A stretch of DNA of 64,000 bases from Apostichopus japonicus (Eukaryota > Echinodermata > Holothuroidea > Aspidochirotida > Stichopodidae). The stretch covers positions 71,001 to 135,000 of the forward strand of contig NC_092574.1 of NCBI RefSeq assembly GCF_037975245.1, read 5' to 3'. This document shows positions 56,492 through 64,000 of this stretch, piece after piece (position 1 is the stretch's first letter; every line of letters starts with the position of its first letter). Under the pieces are notes generated by a model that had not been told where the DNA came from, ran no database searches, and was given only the letters and a program-made list of their open reading frames with translations. A program made the translations under genes and the position numbers.

Positions 56492-58080
56492 TAACACACA
56501 AAAAAAAAACGACTTTATTGAATGAAAATATACTGAAAACCATATCGCAAAAACACAAAATCGCCTATAACTCGAAAACGGAAGGAGATATCGACTTTTG
56601 TCAGCTGCGTAGGGATTTCCTATACCGAATTTTGATGTGCTCTATCCACCTGTGTCATTTATGAGCTTCTCTGACGTAAGCTGCAGTACGTAATTTCTCC
56701 ATACCAGTTCCGCAACATTTATTTACGCAGTAAACATTGTTCATGATGTTTTCTTTCACAACAAATATTCAAAGTTGTGCTCCACACGCTTCACAGATAT
56801 TGTTTTATGTTGTTCATTTTCAATTCTAGTTTAAAATTACATTTTCGAACGATGCATTGCATGCCTTGTCAAACATTCCTGATTAGTAAAACTAAGGAAG
56901 GATATTTGATTGATATGATTTTATGAGCTGTTCCACTTGAAAAATGATGATAAAACCGAAAAACAAAACATTTACTTCTCATGTGACGCATACCGGGAGA
57001 CTCATAAAAACCCCCTTCTCATTAAATTAAATTTACATGCCGTCAGGCCAGTTGAAAGCCCTCCCCAGTAATGTTTGATCAGCTCTTCCCAATATACAAT
57101 ACTCAAATAAGCAATGAAAATATATTCATTTTCCACAGGTTTCCATTCCATTATGAATAGTAGGGGCAAAATAATGTTTGCTTCTAGAGTAAGCCAGCCA
57201 AAGGTTCTGCAGTGCTAAACCCCCCACGAAGATAAATACTATGCTAATTAACAGATGGTAGGCGTGAATTGACAAAGCCAGGTTTATGATTGGACTAGGC
57301 CTCTCAAAAAAGCTTGGTCGCTGGAGATATCCAGGGTAGGGAATGCACATGTAAGCAGCATACTGTAGGTGGCCCAGACCCAGGCTGCGACCTTAATTAC
57401 CAGGGCAGTTCGTCTGCATTCGCGGGCAACTTACAGTAGCTGGGTTAGGGGGAAAATAACAGGATGTATTTTATTTTGCGTGCATTGAAGCCGGGGGGAG
57501 ATTTTTTGGTTTGAAAGTGAGTGCGGTAAACGGTACTGTAGTACGTCAAGTAACACAGGAATTTATTGGAAAAAAAGATCTCTTTGATATCCAGCTACGA
57601 CTGTTTCATTGTGTAAATTTTTTTTTTATTTCTTGTTTTTCTGACGCTGCGTTCATTGGTGAGTTACTTAAACTTATCTTAGTTTAATACTAGCCTTTAA
57701 CTTAAGTACTTGTTACGATCGACCAAGACCAGTTTTTTATTATCCTAGCCAAATAATTTTTCAAACACCTAGTACAGAACTTACTCTGTCTTATATACAA
57801 TCAAACTTTTGTAACATTTGTAATATTCCTCAGCCACTTCTGGTATAGTCTGAAAACGGCTGTAGTTACACTAAGGATTCAACGTAGGTCACAACCTTGA
57901 TATGTCTAGAATTGCCTTTGCCGTTGTTGATCGCGATAACTTTCGTGGAAATTTCGTTGAAACTAAGTTGACAACCGTGCCCGCAGTAGTCTAAATCTTA
58001 ATGAAATTATTTGTTTTTTATCGTTTTTCAAATTTTTTTTATCGATTTTCAACCTTTTTTATCGATCGCTGCTTTTTTTG
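56492..58080. other. Right interior of the pogo-like element, no recognised gene
   Basis: AT-rich sequence with no domain I recognise. A 74-codon minus-strand frame at 57126-57350 contains a hydrophobic stretch (LLISIVFIFVGGLAL) but lacks homology or splice context that I can judge. Repeated TTTTTATCGAT words near 58010-58070 form the subterminal region of the element. Confidence 0.45.
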
Positions 58081-58129
58081 CAACGGGAGTTAAGCGAAAT
58101 CAGTACTGTAGTTGTGTGCTATCAGTGTG

Positions 58130-59047
58130 GGATATTAGCAGAGATCTCTTTGTAGCATTTGGCATGAATGGAAATGTGTACTTCCTGCCCCTCTTGCATA
58201 CAAATGAATGCTTCGGGCAATGTGAATGATTTCCAATGTAGCACTTTGCAAGGCAGTCTTAACATGTTGATAAAGCCTTCATAACTTTGCAGTGGTCGTA
58301 TTTGAGGGCTTTAATTCCTGCAAGTAGTCACCTCTGCCAGTACAAGGCAGGTCAAGTCCTCTGCAATGCACTTTTGTATCAAGTGCTTCCTAGTCACAGT
58401 TTGTGCAGGTAACATATCAGAGGAGAGTACTGCTTTAGCCAGTGCCCTGCGGAGTGACTTGAGTAGGTGAACTTGGTCTAACAGCATATGGTTCTCTGTT
58501 TCAGAATGAGTAGCTGCAGCCATTGTACCAGTGAGCCCTTTACATGCCTTGCCATCAGCATCAGTTGTTAGGCACTTCTCCTTTAGTGGGTTCTTACCAG
58601 TAAGTAATTTGGATGCACAAATCTTTCCACCATTCTGTTCATCTTTGACATTGGCATCTTTACTGAACAGCCCTCATGGACTGGACATTGCAACTTGTGA
58701 CCCCTTCTTCTATTCATTTCACCAATTAAGTTACAGTTGTTACTGTGATTGTAATCAAAATTAAATTTATCAATGGTGACATTCTCAACAATTACATCTC
58801 TGTATTGGCTTGCACGAACAAATGGAGTCTTACTTTTTGCATTAAGCAGACACGTATGATATTGACGATCATATTCTGCAAAAATTGGAGAGTCTTTTGA
58901 GAGGCCATGCAGTTGCAGTGTCTTCTTTATACACCCCTTTTCTGATATATCATTTTCATTCATTTCTTCTATTGCAGGTCCAAACTGGTTGGCTGACTTT
59001 TGTAGTGTACTGACAGCGGGACTTGGAAGAGAGATGCTGCTGAGCAT
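58130..59047 (-). pseudogene. Core of a DDE-type DNA transposase gene (Kolobok- or Mutator-like), frameshifted
   Basis: The minus strand reads from MLSSISLPSPAVSTLQKSAN through SPIFAEYDRQYHTCLLNAKS, YRDVIVENVTIDKF, and GHKLQCPVHEGCSVKMP (a Cys/His cluster), then shifts frame near 58645. It continues DEQNGGKICASKLL, LKEKCLTTDADGKACKGLTG, THSETENHMLLDQVHLLKSL, and a region with RKHLIQKCIAEDLTC. The block E-x-x-G-(x)-A-x-x-LL ... LTTDxDGxAxKG resembles the second catalytic Asp region of Kolobok- and Mutator-type transposases. I cannot decide the superfamily. Gene parts recur at 44447-44956, 49745-49895 and 51024-51110. The 3' part of the frame is cut by the pogo-like element at 58108 and resumes at 52354. 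Confidence 0.55.
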
Positions 59048-59935
59048 TCTATGAGCTGCACTTGAACCGATCTACATCTGATGCAAGCCTGACTGCCGTG
59101 CAATGTTTAGTTCTGAAGGATTCTTGCCAGGTTTGCTTCTTGGTTTAAACCTTTGTAGATGGGTTAGAGCTTACAGTACCTTTGTATCTTCAGAGAATGC
59201 ATCCAAACACAACCTTTAAGCCAAGTCCCACAAATTCTTCATATCTAAGTTTGCAAGAGGAATAGGTGCCACAAAGGCGCTCACTTCACAAAGTTATTAG
59301 CCTCCCCCAACCAAATGTTTTTTACCTACTGAAAGAAAGATAATTTGCAATGTGTTTTTCAATGGTTAAACTGATATTATTATTACCATAAATATTGTAT
59401 TGACTTCCCCAATAATTCTAACCAATATGGAATGGTAATAATTACACAGCATATGATTGTATGTTATTGGCATGCGATGTAAAAACCTGTGCATGCCTAT
59501 ATGATATGCACATTGACATGTGTAACACGCGAAACTCGAACAATTTAGGTTATATTTTCCCAGATCAGCCCCCCCCCCAAATCATATTGGGCCCCTACGC
59601 CTATGACGGTAGTTCTATTAGGCATGTTTTTTGGAGTATTCAAAATCATACCAAGTTTTGTGTGGTGGAGTATAAGAATCGCGAGATACAATTTATGAAA
59701 GTGGCAAGGAAACATGGTAAATATGACTGATAAAAGGCCAATTTTGACCGAAAATGTCAATTTTTAGGTCATTCACAATCACAGGAATATATGAATAGGC
59801 CTAGATAAACTGTGGTGCGACAGTCGGAAATTCCAGCTGTCGCACTCCAATTTTCCAACTATCGTCAGTTTTATCAAGTTCGGGGGGTGAGACACCCCCC
59901 ACACCCACCCCCCCTTCTAGCCACGTCCGTGGGTG
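59048..59935. other. Upstream part of the transposase-gene repeat, then unrecognised sequence
   Basis: 59105-59240 (GAAGGATTCTTGCCAGGTTT; CCAAACACAACCTTTAAGCC) matches 44447-44560, so it still belongs to the dispersed transposase-gene family. From about 59270 to 59880 no gene is evident. A GC-rich tract with a perfect hairpin GGGGGGTG-AGA-CACCCCCC lies at 59882-59900. Confidence 0.5.
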
Positions 59936-60438
59936 TAAGTCACAACTTCTCAAACAATCATTAAAAGAGGTTTAATGTGGAGTCTAAAAATTTCAATTTT
60001 TAGTTAAGATGGCATACTCATATTAGCATTTACATCAATCCACCACAAGTGTTCTCATTCAGAAAAAGCAACAGGAGAACAAATTTCTTGATATGTTATC
60101 AATTAGTGTCTGGTGTTTTCTTGGCAGGGATGTTAAGGAGCATGAAAGAGAGTACAAGTGATACAAAAATTTGGTCAGTTGAGGTAAGTTTAGACCAATT
60201 TAGGCTTCCCTGGAACAGCATACAGAAATTGATTTCTGCTGAGTAAAGAGGTTTGTTTACAAGTGAGGAAAACTTCAGTCTCTCATAGTAAACAAGCAAT
60301 CTGCATGGTTATGATATAGAAAATTGAGGGTGCTATGAATGGCCAACTTGTCAGCTATCCAGTTATTGGTTGCATTTAGCTTGTGAGAGCTAAATAGATT
60401 AAGGGATCACATTATTTTTGATTTAGTGTGTATTGGGT
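59936..60438. mobile_element. MITE-like element, copy E, left part (continues at 61348)
   Basis: 59936-60003 matches the flanking arm at 45613 (GTAAGTCACAACTTCTCAAA). TTAA at 60004-60007 precedes GATGGCATACTCATATTAGC. The interior follows copies A-C (CAACAGGAGAACAAATTTC, GGTTTGTTTACAAGTGAGG, GCTATCCAGTTATTGGTTGC) to TTGATTTAGTGT, where a hAT-like element interrupts it. It resumes after the insert and ends GGTGTATACTACC near 61378. Confidence 0.75.
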
Positions 60439-61347
60439 AGTGTTTGCACGGGTTATCCGGGTACCCGCCCGACGCCATACTACCCGGTTCCTAATTTATT
60501 ACCCGCATCCTCCGTAGTGTGATATAAAAAAAAAAAATAAAAAAAAAAATCGCAAATCGATGGTTAGGCAGATTTCCCATTGACTTAGTGTGGTGTTAGG
60601 CTACCATGTGTCGAAGATAACAGCAATAACGAAAGTACTCCATGGATATCTTATAACTGCGTCACAATTTCAGCGAATAAACAGATGGTTAGGCCTAGCT
60701 AGATTTCTCATTGACTCAGTGTGGTGTGGTGTTTGGCTACCATGTGGAAGAAATTATTATTTATTCATTCGTTTATTTCATGGAAGGAAAGGCTGACAAG
60801 GAATTTTATGAGATGTTTACGGATTATAGACGGATTATAGACTAAAAAATAATAATCGCAAGTGGCTGTTAAAGTGTTTACTAATCGTTTATTCCAAATG
60901 CGATCAAATTGTGCGAATCGCACAATCTCGCGGCTAATGCGAACCCTGGGCCTGCCTAATAGATAGTAGTAGTAACAACTGTTTACGAGCTAAATTGGAT
61001 ATTTATATGGTGAGATCAATAGACGTGGAGAGCAAGCAAAAGCCGCGACGGCAGTGCGATGTTAGTAGTAATGTTAATTATATGAAGTTATTAACAAGTT
61101 AATGAAAGAAACAATAGCAAATAGAAATTATTGAGGAAGGTTTTATACCTTATCTTACACCTACGTTTTTGAACATGAAAACATTGTCAGTAGAGAATAT
61201 GATTCATTTATTATGGCATCCAATATGTCATTTCTTGAAAATTGTGATACTAGAGGGTAAAACAATTTTTTTCCGGGTACCCGGATACCCGACGGGTAAC
61301 GGCTCTTGGGTACCCGGTTCCCGATTTTTGGACCCGTGTAAACACTA
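60439..61347. mobile_element. hAT-like DNA transposon (909 bp) inserted in MITE-like copy E
   Basis: Ends are TAGTGTTTGCACGGGT and the complement of TAGTGTTTACACGGGT (one mismatch in 16), flanked by perfect 8-bp duplications GTATTGGG at 60431-60438 and 61348-61355. Just inside both ends are CGGGTACCCG-type palindromes (CCGGGTACCCGCCCG on the left, CCGGGTACCCGGATACCCG and GGGTACCCGG on the right). A diverged internal duplication of about 60 bases (GATGGTTAGGCAGATTTC near 60559, GATGGTTAGGCCTAGC near 60683) is present. No transposase frame is seen. The 1-bp overlap of repeats makes the boundaries exact. Confidence 0.9.
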
Positions 61348-61378
61348 GTATTGGGGCATTTAATAGGTGTATACTACC

Positions 61379-62462
61379 ACAGACCCTTTTATCATGCCGA
61401 CTAGTATTCAGCAATTTGTTGAGCAATATTGTGTGTCTATGTGTAGGACATTTTATTTGACCGCATAAGAATCATAAACATTTTCAGAAGTCCAACACCT
61501 GTTAACAAACAATTTAATAACTTGTTAGTACTTTTATTTTACAATCATTTGGTCAGCATGGAATGTCATTAGTTGAATCACAGAAACTATATTTGGTAAG
61601 TTGAAACTATGAAGAATCAACAGTGTGTTTTGTTTGTTTACTATTAAAATAGGAATTAATGGCCAAAGAAGTTCAAAATTCCAAGGCTGCTACTAGTGCT
61701 TGAGGGAAGACTGAAAGCAGAAAGAATGCCTAATGACAGAGAAAGAAGACATTATACAGACACTGTGTGACTGCATGGTAGGATATACATGGCTAAAATA
61801 GGTAAACAGTTTAATACTGTAAACTCACACTATATCATTGCCAAACAGCTCTCTGAAATCTGAAATAATCACGAGGAGCGATTTAATGCTGCAACGTTAC
61901 GCTGGAGACCCGACTTGCATTTGACAGATACTAATAGTGGGCCCAACTTACAATAAAGTGAGCCTAACAAGTAACTTTGAAACACTTCTTAAGTTCAGGC
62001 TCAACCTTGAAACTTACTTTTCGTGACGACCTTCAAAACTTGTTTTGCGACAAGCTCTGCTAACCTTTCAACCAGAGACAAATAAATCATATTTGCTCAC
62101 GCTCGAAATGATGCTGATTTAATAGTTGCGCGCAGATTCCTCAACATCATGTGTATTTACTGCGTTACTAGCGGGGCCCTATGTGGGTGAAAGTGATTTG
62201 TATGTGCTTCCTCCTGCACTGCTGACAGCCGCCCGGTCCATACATTTGTATATTCCCACCTACGAAAACCAGTGTCTAATATGTTTATGAGCTTGCCGAA
62301 CGTTACAACATCATACAGAAAGCCATGCCGGACAAAATTATATTTAATGAAATAGTAACATATACATTAGTTACTATTTATAAATATATGATATACAAAT
62401 ATGTCATGCATAAACTATATACACGAGGTGTATGAGTAATCTGAATATAAAACGGCATTGCT

Positions 62463-62463
<1 letters not shown>
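61379..62463. other. Stretch without a recognised feature
   Basis: About 1.1 kb of unique-looking AT-rich DNA between MITE-like copy E and the (TA)n tract. There are no frames above about 60 codons, no tRNA-like boxes and no inverted repeats that I could pair. Confidence 0.45.
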
Positions 62464-62555
<92 letters not shown>

Positions 62556-62650
62556 CTATATATATATATCTATATCTATATATATATATAGATATATTAT
62601 AGATATATATTTATCTATATCTATATATATATATTATAGATATATATATT
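62464..62650. repeat. (TA)n microsatellite at the left border of the Penelope-like element
   Basis: About 185 bases of TA dinucleotides with interspersed CTATATATAT and AGATATATTATAGATATAT. The last part (GATATATTATAGATATATA and on) is repeated at about 63684-63750, so the tract belongs to a duplicated element end and is not an independent microsatellite. Confidence 0.95.
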
Positions 62651-62660
62651 GTAATAAACG

Positions 62661-63208
62661 TTAACTATTACGAGTCCATTGCTGCTCCTTACCTATTTTT
62701 AATTTGTCAGCTAGACTTGTGTATTCATTGTCTATTTCGGTGGCGGTGTTGCGGTCCGCATATTTGTATTTCTGAGGTATGTTTACAGTTAGCAACCCAC
62801 CATATTTGGCGGGGTCCATCTTGTACATGTTCCTGGTTTTGTCTGCCTCTACGAAGATTTCTTTAGAGGGTGTGATGTTTTCTATGTCCTTCTTGAGGTT
62901 GGACAGGAACTTCTCCATCACTTCGTTGAACTTAATGTTCTCGACCATTTCCAGCATATCGGACTGGAATGAGACCAACTCCGGGATTTGTGGGGGGACG
63001 CATCTGGATTTTAGCCCGTTTGCATCGGTGGTGGCGGTGTTGTCCTCGTCACGGCTGGTGTCACTCGTTTCCGCATCGGTGTCAGTATCGGCCAGGATGA
63101 ATAATGCTCTCCATCGCATCCATTTATCAGCTTCTCTGTCATCTCCAGCAGTCTTTTCAAGTATTCTCTAGTTGATGGCAAAGGAATGTTCTTGCCCGAG
63201 TAGTTCAT
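62661..63208 (-). pseudogene. N-terminal part of a Penelope-like element protein, frameshifted
   Basis: From an ATG at 63208 the minus strand reads MNYSGKNIPLPSTREYLKRL then LEMTEKLIN. A one-base deletion at about 63120 shifts the frame, which continues MRWRALFIL, an acidic Thr-rich insert, SRCVPPQIPELVSFQSDMLE, ENIKFNEVMEKFLSNLKKDI, ENITPSKEIFVEADKTRNMY and YGGLLTVNIPQKY. The motifs K-N-I-P-x-P-S, R-M-R-W-(K/R)-A, P-P-x-x-x-E-L, ADKT-x-N-x-Y and Y-x-x-LL-x-x-N-I are the conserved region preceding the reverse transcriptase in Penelope-like proteins. The frame then stops at the element tail without any reverse transcriptase or GIY-YIG endonuclease. It is a non-functional, non-autonomous remnant. 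Confidence 0.75.
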
Positions 63209-63256
63209 ATTGTATCTGTAATAAAGTATGGGTCACTATTCCACGAACTACCATAA

Positions 63257-63340
<84 letters not shown>

Positions 63341-63343
63341 TAT
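63257..63343. repeat. (TA)n/(TATACA)n microsatellite in the Penelope-like 5' region
   Basis: About 85 bases of TATATATA with regularly spaced ACATATAT interruptions, lying between the hammerhead-like motif and the reading frame start. Both strands give artefactual IYIYIYI-type open frames, which are not genes. Confidence 0.95.
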
Positions 63344-63409
63344 TAGAGAAAACCAGAGAAATAAGATATGACTCATAATTGACAAATAAGGAGTAAGTTT
63401 TAGAAAATC

Positions 63410-63451
63410 TATTGGAATTTTCGGTCCCCCCTGGGACCTTCGTCAGCAATA
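63410..63451 (-). ncRNA. Hammerhead-ribozyme-like motif of the Penelope type
   Basis: Read on the minus strand: TATTG, then CTGACGA, an extra A, stem II GGTCCC-AGGG-GGGACC (six perfect pairs), GAAA, AATTC and CAATA. TATTG and CAATA are perfectly complementary and would form stem I. CTGANGA and GAAA are the invariant core of the hammerhead, and the nearly absent stem III (AATT) is the form described in Penelope-like elements, thought to act as a dimer. The UUC before CAATA would be an acceptable NUH cleavage site. The additional A before stem II departs from the canonical core, so self-cleavage is uncertain. It lies about 200 bases upstream of the element's start codon. Confidence 0.5.
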
Positions 63452-63556
63452 CTTGGCAGTTGAATGAGAAGTACAAAATGTGTTTATTACATATATATAT
63501 ATATGTATATATATATATATGGAAGACTTCCTCCACTTTGTACTTTTGTGGCAAAC

Positions 63557-63603
63557 AAATAAATAAATAAATAAATAAATAATATATATATAATATATAT
63601 ATA

Positions 63604-63658
<55 letters not shown>

Positions 63659-63751
63659 ATATATATATATCTATAGATATATATAGATATATTATAGATA
63701 TATATTTATCTATATATATATATATATATATATATTATAGATATATATATT
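63557..63751. repeat. (AAAT)n and (TA)n microsatellites, second copy of the element tail
   Basis: AAATAAATAAATAAATAAAT is followed by about 170 bases of TA repeats with CTATATATAT and GATATATTATAGATATAT interruptions, repeating the arrangement at 62464-62650. Confidence 0.93.
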
Positions 63752-63858
63752 GTAATAAACGTTAACTATTATGAGTCCATTGCTGCTCGGAGTTGTACAG
63801 CGATCGTCAGGCCTACTGATCCGTATAAAATATGGGTCGCTATTCCATGAACTACCAT

Positions 63859-64000
63859 TTGGGTTTGACACGGCTGGGTGGTTTCCTTTTGTGTCTGTTG
63901 CCATGTCTACAGGTAGAGATGAGCTCGCTTCTCTAGTTGAGCGTGTTGCCTTTGAGGATGGTAATTTGGAGCTTTTCTTTGCAAAGATTGCATAGACCAG
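63859..64000. other. Right edge, unrecognised
   Basis: A short plus-strand frame after CCATGTCTACAG reads DELASLVERVAFEDGNLELF FAKIA before a stop and has an acceptor-like sequence before it, but it is too short and unfamiliar to call as an exon. The window ends about 10 bases later. Confidence 0.25.

Larger units (their letters stand above)
52355..58108. mobile_element. Large non-autonomous pogo/Tigger-like element with perfect 28-bp terminal inverted repeats
   Basis: The left end begins CAGTACTGATTTCGCTTAAC (28 bases, 52355-52382) and the right end is its exact complement (58081-58108). Both are flanked by TA, the Tc1/mariner-pogo target-site duplication. CAGT ends followed by a TTCGCTTA-like motif are typical of the pogo/Tigger group. 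Just inside both ends lie repeated ATCGAAATT or AATCGATAAAAA motifs, resembling subterminal transposase-binding sites. Total length is 5754 bp, of which 1482 bp is a later hAT-like insertion plus its 8-bp duplication. No DDE transposase frame is visible. Apart from an EF-hand-like exon at 54453-54530 the interior is AT-rich and unrecognised. It interrupts a transposase gene. Confidence 0.8.
62651..63858 (-). mobile_element. Internally deleted Penelope-like retroelement with partial tandem copy
   Basis: On the minus strand an upstream region with a hammerhead-like motif (63451-63410) is followed by the start of a Penelope-type reading frame (63208) that ends abruptly at a tail GAGCAGCAATGGACTCGTAA and a (TA)n tract. 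The tail block (62651-62687) recurs at 63752-63788. The block upstream of the ORF, ATGGTAGTTCGTGGAATAGT (63221-63253), recurs at 63825-63858. A second, more deleted copy therefore lies immediately upstream in the same orientation. Penelope-like elements often insert as partial tandems giving pseudo-LTRs. Reverse transcriptase and GIY-YIG parts are absent. Confidence 0.7.

Noticed and set aside
57126-57350. Possible small membrane protein on the minus strand
   Set aside because: One hydrophobic stretch in AT-rich transposon interior is expected by chance; no family resemblance.
63172-63554. Open frames rich in Ile-Tyr repeats on both strands
   Set aside because: Direct translation of (TA)n microsatellites.

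Overview
This is eukaryotic, intron-bearing, repeat-dominated DNA, most likely from an invertebrate animal. The evidence is non-LTR retrotransposon reverse transcriptases with a poly-A tail and target-site duplications, three hAT-like elements, a pogo-like terminal-inverted-repeat element, a Penelope-like retroelement, splice-site-bounded exon candidates and AT microsatellites. Runs such as TAGGCCTAGCCTAGGCC near 53.9 kb recall echinoderm and other marine invertebrate genomes, but that is only an impression. No bacterial or intact viral gene is visible. LAYOUT. (1) 1-39880 is one uninterrupted tandem array of about 255 head-to-tail monomers of 155-158 bp (modal 156), running off the left edge. 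Each monomer carries a tRNA-like internal Pol III promoter: an A-box-like TGGCGCGGTTGG and, 52 bp on, a B-box-like GGCTCGAGACC. The array therefore looks like a satellite built from a tRNA-derived SINE head. It is organised in higher-order repeats of 780 bp, 1242 bp, 3575 bp, about 2.3-2.7 kb and 941 bp. (2) 39894-41106 is a 5'-truncated LINE inserted in a monomer, with a 13-bp target-site duplication and a poly-A tail. The array resumes at 41107 and ends near 41353; its last monomer has the best Pol III boxes of all. (3) 41354-64000 is AT-rich and made largely of decayed, nested transposable elements. It holds a TTAA-flanked MITE-like family (five copies or part copies), pieces of a DDE-type transposase gene on the minus strand, a second LINE with one premature stop, three hAT-like elements with 8-bp target-site duplications, and a 5.75-kb pogo-like element with perfect terminal inverted repeats. 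The right end holds an internally deleted Penelope-like element with a hammerhead-ribozyme-like motif, embedded in (TA)n tracts. Traces of ordinary genes are few: a spliced P2X7 C-terminal-domain-like exon, an EF-hand-like exon, an unrecognised exon-like module present twice, and a truncated homing-endonuclease-type zinc-binding reading frame. HOW IT FITS TOGETHER. No host pathway is encoded here. The window looks like the edge of a large satellite block, possibly pericentromeric or heterochromatic, passing into a transposon graveyard. Insertion order can be read: a transposase gene was interrupted by the pogo-like element, which was then interrupted by a hAT-like element. Likewise a MITE copy at 60.0-61.4 kb was split by another hAT-like element. 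The long open frames on both strands of the array come from the 156-bp (52-codon) period and are not treated as genes.
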